From: Paragordius varius
Taxonomy: Eukaryota; Nematomorpha
Assembly: GCA_964247055.1 (NCBI GenBank)
Contig: OZ176054.1
Location: forward strand, 6,324,001 to 6,388,000
Length of the DNA stretch: 64,000 nt
Direction: 5' to 3'
A model generated the notes under the pieces. It was not told the origin of the DNA and did not search any database. It was given only the letters and a program-made list of their open reading frames with translations. Each line of letters opens with the position of its first letter. Within the stretch, counting starts at the first letter, position 1. The translations under genes were made by a program, and so were the position numbers. Shown piece by piece: positions 33,601 through 45,900 of this stretch.

Positions 33601-33793
33601 CAGTATGAGTAAGTATATATTGCCAGAAAGTTATTAATTATTAGCAAAAAGCATATGCAGCAAAAAAATTATCATTGACAAATATTAATAAAAACTCAAA
33701 AACATAATTATAAGCCAATAATACTGCCCTTTGTTGTCTATGCTATTTGGCAATAATTAATAACTATTTAGCAATGTATACTTATTCATACTG
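33601..33793. mobile_element. Mariner-like MITE with CAGTATG ends
   Basis: A 193-bp inverted repeat flanked by TA dinucleotides: CAGTATGAGTAAGTATATAT at the left, its near-complement ending CATACTG at the right. Shares the CAGTATG terminus with 3693-3866 but not its interior. Confidence 0.7.
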
Positions 33794-34979
33794 TATATAA
33801 CGTAATGAGAGCAGGCATGTTTTGTTTGGTTTAATAATGTATTTACCAATCAAAGAATTTTTTTAATTTTTTTAAAATCTTTCCTGATTTATTGAATGCT
33901 TTATCCATGGTTATTTCTTACTTATTGCAGGTGTTGAAAGATAGTATCAATTGCATTATAAAATTAGATTATTAAATTTTAGTATTGGATATAGCATAGG
34001 GAATTTTTGGTTAGGTTTTTAAGGTCAAATTGGATAATACTTTAATCCAACATTCATAACCGTAGTTGTGACTGGGAAAAAAATTATCGTAATATTAGGT
34101 GTCATATAATTCAATTGATTTTCACCACCACTACTAATAAATTTTATATCCAAGTTACAATACTGTTTTGAATACCAATGCAGAAAGTAGAAATAATTTT
34201 TTAACACTAAAAAAACTTATGTTTGTCCCTTTTAGTATCTAATTATTTTTATTTAACAATCCAGATAATAATATCTATATATATATTATTTAATATTTAC
34301 ATTGGGTTTGTATGAATATTTTATGGTTTTTTAAATTATGGTTAAATATTAGATTGGATTTATTCTAAGTCCAAAATTCGACAAACAAAAGAATATACCT
34401 ATTAATATTTTTGCTAAATAAAAAAAACTTCATTGTTATTATTTTGTCTTTTATCATTTCAAACGCAAATTTGTTTAAAAAGATTTACATGTTTTGTAAA
34501 TTTTTGACTCATCTTCATTACTGATTTAATCTCTGCCTGGCACTTATAACGACTTCTGATAACTATTTGTAGAAATTGAAACAAATTAAACATATAAAAA
34601 TGATCTTTTTTGTTCATTACACCTTTTCATATTTGTTCAAATGATGTGGAAATTTGAAATTATTCTGTTATATTAACTTCCAAATTTAAAAATCTCTTAT
34701 AATTCCGTAGCTTTTTTTGATAATACTTATGGACAATATTCAACAAGAAACCCACGCAAACTTGGTAGAACTCATTATTAAAGCTAAAAACCGCAATTTA
34801 TGGAGAAGTTTTATTTACAATATTGCAAAAAGTCGATCTCGACTGTAGCATCACACGCACTAAACATTACGGTTAAGTTGAATCGCAAAATTTTCTTTCG
34901 AAAATTCTTTATACAAGTAATGTAAGCTCTAATACATCAATGTGTATTTATATACAACTTCATCTCTAGTATTTAACTT

Positions 34980-36080
34980 TTTCATAACACAGCTCAACAA
35001 GGTTTTGCACTACTCCATTTTTTTCATTTTCTGTTTAATGGCATGGGAAGGCCAAAACAAAAAAAATAGGTCGCCAATAGCATTTTTTTAAATTTAATTT
35101 TTAACTTTGTATTTAATTAAAAAAAACAATCATTCCTCGTGTATATATTTAAATATTTAAACGAGCAAGTCGATACAAGTGGCATTTCAGAGTCAGGTTT
35201 TTCATTATAATTTTCGAACAAAAATGCAAAAATGATTCAAATATACCAGCCCCAGTATACTATAGCCCAGAAGATATTTTTTATTAACAAAGACTGTACA
35301 AAAAATGTTATTGATGATCCATATAATAAAATTTTATAAAATGCCGATCTTCATATTAAAAAATATAAACTGCTTAAATTCGCTCTGAAGGTTTGTTATC
35401 TTTTTCACGAAAAATAACGTCTTATCGAACGGGCTTGTTAATCGACATGGAAATAGACAATATACACTAAATAAATATTCAATTTATTAAATATATAATT
35501 AAGAACTCTATGTATTAAATAAGAGGATAAGGAGCAGGAATAAAAAATTAATATAATTTATAAGCAAAGAGCTAAAGTATTAAAAATCAAAAATATTAAA
35601 AATTGAAAAGGAATGTATGGTGTGGTATGATAGATCCGGGCGGCTTGCACAAGCTCTGCTAAAATCCCCCAAGGAATTCTATAATGCCAGATATGGCAAA
35701 GGTATACAGTAGATGATCGTAGAGTCCGGTGGTGCAGAGAATATAACATAGTTAACGTCAGCAAAATCCAGGAAAATTGACACGTCACAGAATATAGTTA
35801 GACAAAATCGACCATTAAATCGGATAAGAAAATTAGATAGGTACAAGTGTCCTATTGTAGCCCATAACAGTATGGTCTACCATCCAGGTAATAAAAGTGG
35901 CTGCCCACATCCATCTGAAATTCAAAATATCCCGCATCCAATCATTTTCGGAATAAATAATATCCACTAGGTATAATTAGCAGGATTTTTTGTAAGAATC
36001 AACCGAAGAGAAAAACCTAATAATTACTAAAAATAACAAAAACTAATAAAATAAATAAAGCCTATCCGAAGGTTTGAAAC
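34980..36080 (-). repeat. Long interspersed repeat, inverted copy
   Basis: Reverse-strand partner of 27860-28640, with extra sequence in the middle. Contains a conserved-looking stretch read as WGILAELVQAARIYHTT on the minus strand (about 35630-35690). Confidence 0.55.
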
Positions 36081-37204
36081 ATATGCCCCTTTAAGTATTT
36101 TTTTAATATAAATTTATACATGTTTAAAATTAGCTTTAAAAAAACACTAAATTATGTTTATACCCGTACTATATTTTTCTCCTTGATATTTAATGACATA
36201 TTAATATTCAAAATATAGAGTTTTAAACGTTCTATTAAATGATATTGATTTTATAATATACAGTTAAGAAAAGTTTTAAAATTAATTCAGGGCCATAACA
36301 ACTTTTAGCACCGCATGCCCGTGGACCCTGGTTCGACTGTCATTTAAGCACATTTAAATAAATTTTTGTAAATTTAAGAATAAATATATAATATTTAAAA
36401 TTATATTTCTATTTTACTGTATATACCTGCACATTTTTTATTTTATCTGGTAACAAGTGTAATTAGATTGAATTAGAGTGAGTGAATATAAAGCATTAAA
36501 AGGATATTTTTAGGTAAAAATCAGAAATGAATCTATACTCTGCACATTATAAAATGACATACAACTCAATATCGATAGGAACAAAGGCGCTCATAAATTA
36601 TATAGTTTAGTGACAAATAATGCCGTTTATACGCAAATTTAAATGTTTTACCATATTTCTTAATCAATTTTTATTTTATTCTTTGTAACATTTCGTGTTT
36701 GTATCAAAAAAGATTTGTGGAAAGCACGAGATCACACCATAAAACTCATTAAATTAGTTATATTGTATTTAATTTTATAGTAATACCAGATTGGTCAAAA
36801 GGCATATGGATGCAAAAATTGTTCATGAAGAAATCGGCAAGATCCATTTTATAATTTGAAAAATAAACGCCATTTTAGGGTAAATAGCGTGTAAAAACCC
36901 AAAATTTAACTTCATTTTTTTTAAATAAATTAAAATATTTTAATTACAAAAATTTTTATATACATATGAAATTTTAATTTATCATATGTTGTTTATCCAA
37001 TCTAACAATTACAATTTTCGGAATAAGTATTTTTAAAATATATTGGTTATGGATCTGTACAATTAAATAGGATACATAAAGCCGATCAAAATAAACTGCC
37101 ATTGAAATATTTTACGGTAATAACGCGATATTCTAATTGATTAAAACTTTAAACCGAGTTATCGTATATCATTGTAAATCAGTCTATATATTTACAAAAA
37201 TGGA

Positions 37205-37690
37205 AAGTGGTGGCTTTGTGATCTGTTTCCGGAAAACCGGTAGACCTATTCAAATCCAAATGTCGAAAAAATATAATCGAGACAATAGCTTCGCCTTTTT
37301 TGAATTGCCCCAGTTCGGGTCCACCCGGTGTAAGAAACGCGTTTTTTTGAAAAGAGAAATCTACAAATATCGTCTCTTTGAGACAATTTTCCCGAAAACG
37401 TGTTGGATCATTCGATTTCAAATATGATTTTTTTAATTTTCGATTCCGCCAAACATAGTCGGCTCGCTTTCTTAGGCCCTCTTTTTACCCGCTCCCCCCG
37501 TAAAATGTTACTTTTTTTCAAAAAAATTAAAAATAATTTTTTAAATCTATTTTCGCCCCAACCGTAAAATTCAATAAAAATTCCCGGTATCCCCTGTTAA
37601 AAGGCAAAAATTTAAGTCGAGCCTTGCTTTGATGATAGCTGCTGGGTAAGATACCCGCTAAAAATTGACCCGTAATATCGAAATAGTGTG
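37205..37690 (+). repeat. Interspersed repeat family A
   Basis: Full-order copy (GGCTTTGTGATCTGTTTCCG through GATAGCTGCTGGGTAAGATA). Short frames in it are chance frames of the repeat. Confidence 0.65.
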
Positions 37691-37724
37691 CCTTTGGGGC
37701 TAAATTTTAGTATAGGTACAACAC

Positions 37725-38270
37725 ATTCATTTTAGTCCTCCGATATAAATTGGGGTCTTTGGGAAGGCCAGAATTGCTTAAAATCAATTGTTTAAAAAAC
37801 ATGAAACAATTTCAATCCATTGCAAAAGTTCACTTATCTAACATTGATGCAACGAAATATGAAAAAATATTCATTTAAAATAACTTGTCATCATTAATTT
37901 TATGGATAAACCTGAAAGTAAAAGCTTAGTCATTTTAAATATGCATAAGCTAAATTTAAAAATAAAATAAACTACTTTTTCTCTTATCAATGTTTGTGGT
38001 TTAAATAACTTTCATTTAACGTTAGCATCAGTTAAACACGATTTTTTCAATGTTGTAATATAAAAATGGCGTCGAATTAGTTTGATATGAAACTTTTTTC
38101 AGATTTAAATTTTATTTAGATTTGGATTATTTGTATAATTTTTTTAGCATAGAGGCCTAAATTTAAATTGGAACCGTTTCTTTCAGTACTTTTTAAAAAA
38201 TGTCAACTTAAATATAGTCTGGGGTTCCAGATCCGCCATTTTAAATCGAAAAGTTAACATCACTAGGTAC
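37725..38270 (+). mobile_element. Family D MITE
   Basis: Begins ACACATTCATTTTAGTCC and ends CTGGGGTTCCAGATCCGCC followed by TTTAAATCGAAAAGTTAAC. Same order of internal blocks as at 20.8 and 62.3 kb. Confidence 0.6.
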
Positions 38271-38689
38271 ATCTTATTGACATATGTTTGACGAGTTTTT
38301 TAGAAATGAACACTGAACATAAAAAATGTAAATACATGTTATGTATTTTATGAAAACTTGAGATTTTTTTAGATGATTTCATGTAGATACCAATGATATT
38401 TCAAATATTATAATTTTAAAAATTTAATACAAATATATGGTAAAAATTAAAAGCGTTTTATAAAAAGTTATAGGCAAAAATAGCATCTGTTTTTTCTTAA
38501 TTGTTTTTTGCATCCATTTCACTGATATAGGACTTGACTTCCAATGTCTATCCTTTTTTTTCAACCAAACTTCGTCAACCAATACATAACTCTTTTCCTA
38601 TCAAAAACATCTATAAATATTTTTTTACTGCTAAAAATTTTTAATACATTTATCGTCCCTTATTTTTAATTTATTCAATATAATTCTTT

Positions 38690-39235
38690 TGCAAGTCCTT
38701 TTTGTTCTAATATTTATTTTTTTAATCTAAATAAAGGTCAAATATCACAAAAACTTTTTTGATATAAAAGTCCAACATTATAGTTTAAAAAAATAAATAT
38801 CAATCAAAGATCCTAAATTGAGCAATAAATGCCATAAAAAATGCTTGAAAGATATTCAATAAAATTAAAATGTTTAACTAAAGAATGTTGATACTGGATA
38901 AAAAAGTGTTTTGGTTGAAAACTATAACATATTAATTTTATCTGTATATTAGGATTTGTACCAAAAACTTAACATTTTTGTATCAGGGCGCGATTCTAAA
39001 TTAAAAAATATTAACATGCTATAGTTATTATGATTTCTGTATTTAAACCAGCATTATTTAAATTATAAGAGGAAAGAAACATACTGTTTTGTGGATTAAA
39101 TATTTTTGAGGCTAAAGTTTTTATCAAAAAAGAACCGAAATTAAAACCATCTGATCACAATACATCAGGTAGTTAAAAAGATCAAAAATATGTTAAACCT
39201 TGTTTTTAGTCTATAAAATTTTGAAATTATAAGGA
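38690..39235 (+). repeat. Duplicated segment, copy b
   Basis: Partner of 21935-22520. It lies upstream of ligand copy 2 rather than inside its intron, so it is not collinear with the ligand duplication. Confidence 0.75.
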
Positions 39236-39408
39236 TGAGATGGTACTTCTCCATAAATTGCGGTTTTCATTCATTAAAATAGAAATATCAACATTAAAGG
39301 CCAAACACGTAGCTTGCATTTCTGGCGCCCAGGTCATGGCGCCCCCTCACCCTCCATAGGACCCCTTGCATTTTAAAAAAGAATCAAATTTAAACCGTGG
39401 TCATGACC

Positions 39409-39660
39409 ACTCATAAATGGGTGATTATTTATGTATTATTTGATAATAACTTTTGAATACCTATTTTTTTGATAATTAAAATTTTTAAAATCCAGCCTAG
39501 CTACACCTCTGTAAAGGCGTATTTTTAATTAAACCATAAATGGGTGATTATTTATGTATTATTTGATAATAACTTTTGAATACCTATTTTTTTAAAATAA
39601 AATTAAAATTTTTAAAATCCAGCCTAGCTACGCCTCTGTAAAGGCGTATTTTTAATTAAA
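39409..39660 (+). repeat. Local tandem duplication, unit about 125 bp
   Basis: Two near-identical units from CATAAATGGGTGATTATTTA to AGGCGTATTTTTAATTAAAC. Each contains AGCCTAGCTACRCCTCTG, the reverse complement of a hAT-like terminus. The second unit ends at the start of segmental duplication copy 2. Confidence 0.75.
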
Positions 39661-39930
39661 CCTTTGAGTTGTACTACTTATTGTTTACTTCCTTTCTAAA
39701 AATATTGAAACCTATTTTTATCATCTTATATATGAGATAGTTTATAATATTTATAAAATTGATGAAATTGTTGATTAAAAAATATAAGGAAAAGCGACCA
39801 TACAGGAAAGGTTTTATTGCAATTTTAAACATCAATTAGTAATTTTACAGTTCATTTAACTACAATCAAAAGAGATTGATAAATATTTGAAAACACGAAC
39901 GAACCTTTAAATATTTTTTCATTAAAAAAT

Positions 39931-42900
39931 ATGCTAAGCGTATTATTGCTGATTACATTGTTATTAGCTAGACGTGTGTTTGGAGATTTTGAATTGGAAA
40001 TCAGTAAAGATTTATTAGATAATTATGCATAGCCCAATATGTGTCAAATCTTGCAAAAAATCTGGATGAAAATCACATCATCTCCTATATTGAAAATAAA
40101 AGTATTCGTTATTTTTTTAATATTGCTAATTGTTAAATATGACATTAAGCTTATTTAAAACTTCATTACCTTTTGCGGTTGTTTTATACAGAGCGATTAT
40201 TTTTACCTTTTATCAGTATTTAAGGTATCAGGCCAAATTTAAAAATATGTTTTCTTTAGCTTTTAGGCGCATGCTTCAAAAAAATTAAAAATTTAGAATT
40301 GTGAAAATTCTAATCTCCATCTTTTTCGCTGCCATTTTTTATTCTTTGAATTTTTTATCGCTAATACGCAAATAAATGTATATTATGGTTGGAGACTTTA
40401 GAACAGGTTATTACATTTTACCAACATTTGATTTTAAAATCAACTGTTTATTCCATTCGTGGTTTGGAGTGTCCCGATTCAAAACTCTAGCAGGGTGCCA
40501 ACACGCGGTCTTTCGGGACATCATCCGCGGCTCGAAAAATTTAAAAACTTGCAAAAAGCTCACAAAATCTAATAATATTGATATTTCTAAACAAATTATC
40601 TAAATAAATCCTTCTGATTGGTAATAAAATAGAAAAAAATATGTTGTGTTATTTACAAAATTTGAAATAGAAAACCATCGCGTAAGAAAAATAGAAATAG
40701 TGTTAAAATAGAAGCAAAAGCAATTAAGTGAGAAAAAATGCCATCAAAACATTTAATATGTCCGAAAATAAAATTCCTCTCGGTTCTTATTTAATTTGGC
40801 ATAATATAATATATAAGTGAAAATTTGAAGATATATCCTGCATGTTCTAAACATTAAACTTTATAGTGTCAATTTTGGCCTTTTAGAATCGACAAAAATG
40901 CAGCCAAGCGCCATCTTATAAAAATAAATGCAAAAGATAAAAAAAAGCTATTATCTGTATTTTGGCTCTAATTTTTTTAGCTAAAAACAAAACGCTCCAA
41001 TTTTTACCATATGTTATTATTAAAATTAAAGCAATCAAGAATTAAAACATGTGAAGTAGCTTTCCAAATAAATAAGTGAGAGCGTGTTTGATTTGGCTAA
41101 ATTTTAACATGTTTTAATTTCATTTTTTTAAATTCAGAAGTATTAAAAACTTTAAGCTAATAAAAATATGTTAGGGTGCAAACACATAGATGAATTATAC
41201 CAATTAATCAAAAATTACAATCTGAAAATGGTTGTTAGGACTTTAAATACACTTATCATATAATAAATATTTAATTTCGCAAACGTAAATTTTTTTTTAA
41301 TGGATCATTAGTTAATTTTTAATTATTTACTCTTTAGTTCGCCAAATAACACAAGGATTTTAAAATATAACTTGACATTGTAGAAAACAGTTGATTAAAA
41401 AATATGCAAGTATTTATCGTTATCTATAATATTTTTCAAAATCTTATCCGGGATGTTTTGGTGTTATTTTAACATGTTAAAACCAAAATAATATGTTTTA
41501 TAATATATGAGATATCTCATAAAAAAACAAGCGTTGTGCATTAACAATAAAGTTATAGAAAAAATACAACTCCTGTTCTTGACATTTTACTCTATAATTT
41601 CTCTTAAAAAATCCCTCCGAAACCACAATTTTCAGCTTAAACTATTTTTGTATTCTGTTTAAAAAGACTTTATTTAATTTTTTATAATAATTATTATTTT
41701 AACATCGCTATTGGTTATTAAATATTTTCTTCTATTTAAATTAAACTATTGAGGTTATATTATTCTGCTTATTTAAAAAAAGGAGCATAGTTAATTTTTT
41801 TTGGAGAAATAAATGTTTCTACAGTGATCCTTGAGGACAAAAATAGTTTTTGCGAAAGAACTCTTTACCTAAACCGAAAAAGATTGGTTCAGAACCGCTT
41901 TTTGATGAATGTTGCACCGCAACTTGAACCAAAAAAGGTTTTGGTTTCAATAGGTATAATGTTTGAATGGCTATCATAATTACTCCAATATTAAACCAGT
42001 TCCTTATTTCGCGCTTAAAATATTTCTAACTATATAAAAAGAAAGTGTACAATTTTGCATATAATTCAAAATAACTATTTTATAATAAAATATTATTCTA
42101 ATCCACCCAGTTTAAGTTAGCTGAAATATTAGATTTTCACTACCTAAGTTTTTGACATTTTTTAATTTAAAAATCAGTCACAAAATAATTGCATGGAATT
42201 CATTAAAAGCCAGGACAATTTGAGTTAAGGGCTTTTGTAACTTTACTCGTATTAATGTATATTTGCCAGATATAACGTTATATTATTTTAAACACGATAT
42301 CTAAGATTAATTTATGATATGGAGTTCTTATTTGATAGAAAAATCTTACTATATATCGTTTAAACTTTAAGTAACATCTATCCTTAAAAATTTTCAAATG
42401 GATTTTTAAATAATTAATGAATTAAAACTCTTGGATAAAACGAGTAAAAAACCTCTTTTTGGGCCATAAAAGGATGAACGAAAAATTTACAAAAAATATT
42501 TATAACTCTGAATTTCTTGGTCACAAATGTAAATAGAACTTTTTTAAACGGATCATCGGTTTATTAAATCCAAAAAAACCTTTTTCTGAAATTTCGTTTA
42601 AATTTTATTTTGTTATATTTTAGCATTTTTGATTCAAAACAAGCATAGTATTTCCAATGACAAAAACATTACATTCTAAGATTTAAACATCATGTCAATA
42701 AGGAATCATGAACATAATTTTGCAAGATTAATATATATATATATATATATATTGTAAAGCTCTATAACTATACCAATGATATCAAATTAAAAAGGTTCCT
42801 CTAACTAAAATTTTAAAATCCTTAATAAATTATTATATCCATTTGGGCTTCAAGAGTGTCCTTTAACACTTCAGGTTGCTTGAACATTTCAAATTGGTCG

Positions 42901-45900
42901 CCCAACTTTTTTAATTTTTTTTACTTTCATAAATCAAACTGTGTATCATCCATAGGTTTTATTATTTTAACCTATTCTCTTGATTTATCCAAACTTTTAT
43001 ATCAATATTAACTTTTAATATTCCCAAACCGTATTAAATAGGTTTTTAAAAAATATATTTTTAATAAAATATTAATTTGTAATTGAAAAGTATAAGTTTT
43101 CTGGATTATGCCATTTGCACTAAACTTCAATTGGGTCCTTGAACAGAGTGTCCCTAAACACTTTAAGTTGATCCTTAAACACTACAAGTTGGTCTTCGAA
43201 CACAAGTTGGGCCTTACACTTTTTTGTTTTTTTAACTTTTATCAATTAAATCGTATATCAGTGAACTTTATCATTTTTAACCTATTTTCAATATATAACA
43301 TTTAGGTCAATATCAATTTTTGATCATTCAAAAACCGTATATACCATTTACACTTCAAGAGTGTCCTTGAACAATTCAAGTTGGTCCTTGAACTGTTCAA
43401 GTTGGTCCTTGAACAATTCAAGTTGGTCCTTAAACAATTCAAGGTCCTTGAACATTTCAAGTTGGTCCTTGAACACTTCAAGTTGGTCCTTAAAATTTAT
43501 AAATTTTGATTTAACCATAATTTTTGCATTTTTTTTTATTTTATTATTTATTAACCTAATTTTCTTTATTTATATATTTGTTCATTTAAAAATAATTTTT
43601 TTTGAAAAACCACTTTTTTGTTTCAAACTATATTTTTTAAATTGAACAAAATTATTGACTTTTAAATGTTTTTAATGAAAAATTTTAATTAATAACCCAG
43701 AAAACTTATATATTTTTTCATTTCGTGTTAAAATCTTAAAAATATCCAAAATTATTTTAAGAAATTGATAAAGATATACGGTTTCTCAAAGATTAAAAGT
43801 TGATATCGATTTAAAATTTATGTTAAATAATAGAAAATAGGTTAAAAACAATAAAATAGATGAATTATTTTCGATTTGATTGATAAAAGTTAAAAACAAA
43901 ATAAAAAAGTCAAAGGGCCAACTTGAATTGTTCAAGGACCAAGAACTGTTTAAGGACCAACTTGAACTGTTCAAGGACCAACTTGAATTGTTCAAGGACC
44001 AACTTGAACTGTTCAAGTACACTCTTGAAGTGCAAATGGTATATCTTTATTAATTTTTTAAAAATTACTTTAATAGTAATTTAACACTTAATTAAAAAAT
44101 CTATATGTTTTCTAGGTTATTATTTACAATTTTCATTATTACATTTAGTTAATAATTTCATAAATTGAAAAATATTAGTTTGAAACAAAAAAAGGGTTTT
44201 TTGAATAAAATAAAGAGATAAATGCAAAAATGGATAAATCAAAACCTATAAAATTAAGGAAACACCTTGAAGTGTGACCAACTTGAAATATTAAAGGATA
44301 AACTTGAAGTGTAAAGGACCAACTATGTTTAAGGACCAATTTAAAGTGTTCAAGGGCACACTTGAAATATGCAAGGACCAACTTGAGGTGTTTAGGGACA
44401 CTGTTGATGCGCAAATGGTATATTAATTACATTTTTTAGTTGAAAACATTTATAATTGAATATTATTGTTGAATGAGAAAAAATTAGCCAGAAAATAAAA
44501 AGTTTAAAATGAAAGATTTTAATTTTAAATAAATATATAAATCAAGAAAATCAGGTTAATAATAATTACATGTAAAATCGTTATATCCAAATTTAAAAAG
44601 TTTAAGGATATACTTGAAGTGTTGAGAAATTGAAGTGTTCAATGACCAATTTAAATTGAAGGACCAACTTGAGGTACTGAAGGGCTAACTTTTGTTTAAG
44701 GAACAGCTTGAAGTGTTCAAGGACACTTTTAAGGTGCATATGGTATATAAAAAGCCGGATATATATATTTATGTTAAAGATTCTCAAATTGTCGGACAAA
44801 AAGATTTTATTTATGAAATAAGTCAACCAATGACGGACATTGAGTCAATCGAAATTGTAATACCGCTGTCCATCGATCAATATCATGATATAAAATCACA
44901 ATTACCACAAGAAATTAATTATCATAACTATTTACCAACAAAAATAAAATCGTTTATACATGTAAATAACACCTCTTTAAATGTTATGATAAAAGCCAAG
45001 CTCATTAATCTTAGGAGCTCAGATAATTTGGAGATTAGACACCAAAACAATTCCCATTTGCATTACTTAACGCTATACAGAATGGGAAATTGGATTAATT
45101 TATCAAAATCTCACCAATTCATTAATATATCGATACATTTCAAAATTAATGGAAAAAAGTTCAAACTGAACAATAAAAATGTTTATTTGGTAATCCTCCA
45201 AAAAGATTCATTCTTTGCCAGAAGGTAATATCTATATTAATTTCACTTTCTTTTTGATACTACATTAAACTCATGCCTTGACATTTCCAAATTAAAAAAC
45301 TTTTGAAACCATTTTATAGGGCTAATTTTGTTTTATTAAACGATAACATACATAAAATATATGAAACACGATTTCAACAAACGCGCTTGTAAGTAACAAA
45401 TAAGCTTTACTCATTATTAATAGATTATTAAGGAGGAGAACATTAAAAAATATTATATTCATGCTGAACTTTACGAGGCCGATATTAATGTTTAAATTTA
45501 ATTGTGGTATTAAATTTAGCAGTATTACGGAACCTCGCATTAATTAAAATTTTGTTAAATTGGCAAAATACAATAATCATATTTAAAAATAGTGTAAATT
45601 AAACTTACTTATGTTATAAAATCTATCTAATCCTGTTCAGATTTTATTGGTTTAACTTCAGGAGCTTTTAATTATAGACAAACTAATTTTCTTATATTAT
45701 TAATTAAAAATTACTTTATTAGGATAACTTAATATTGATTTATAAAACTAATATATAAAAGTTTTTTCGACGAAGATACAATTAATATTTGAGAAGAATA
45801 ATTTAATATATTAAACCCAAATTATTAGATAAATGCCTATATAAATTTTATTGTTTTATAATTAGATAAACCTTATAAAACATGATTTTTTTGTTTTAAA

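Larger units (their letters stand above)
27291..39660. other. Gene-free, transposon-rich spacer between the two duplication copies
   Basis: About 12 kb without a host gene that I can recognise. It holds hAT transposase remnants, an inverted pair of a long repeat (27860-28640 against 34980-36080), MITEs, four interspersed repeat copies of one family at 29.9-30.6 and 37.2-37.7 kb, GGTTCC-rich tracts and a local tandem duplication. Stretches 30640-31070, 31930-32870, 33800-34980 and 36080-37200 hold only AT-rich sequence to my eye. Confidence 0.6.

Noticed and set aside
34729-34851. Short open frame MDNIQQETHANLVELIIKAK and onward
   Set aside because: Only 39 codons, in a repeat-rich area, and part of it recurs in reverse near 39250; no family recognised.
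36296-36345. tRNA-like GGTTCGACTG motif
   Set aside because: No acceptor stem, D-arm or anticodon arm can be built around it.
37137-37427. 96-codon plus-strand frame and its minus-strand mirror
   Set aside because: Lies mostly within repeat family A; frames are not kept between copies of the repeat.
27291-39660. Search for reverse transcriptase, integrase or capsid-type genes in the repeat-rich spacer
   Set aside because: I recognised none; only DNA-transposon pieces were seen, so no retroelement or virus-like element is claimed.
40376-40603. 75-codon plus-strand frame in ligand copy 2 intron
   Set aside because: Overlaps a family C repeat copy and has no counterpart in the paralogue.
43338-43500. 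Possible CRISPR-like direct repeats
   Set aside because: Units abut without spacers, are palindromic and sit in a eukaryotic intron; this is a foldback arm.
43361-44022. Open frames reading SSWSLNN repeats on both strands
   Set aside because: They arise because the 21-bp DNA unit is a multiple of three; both strands and several frames stay open. No gene context.
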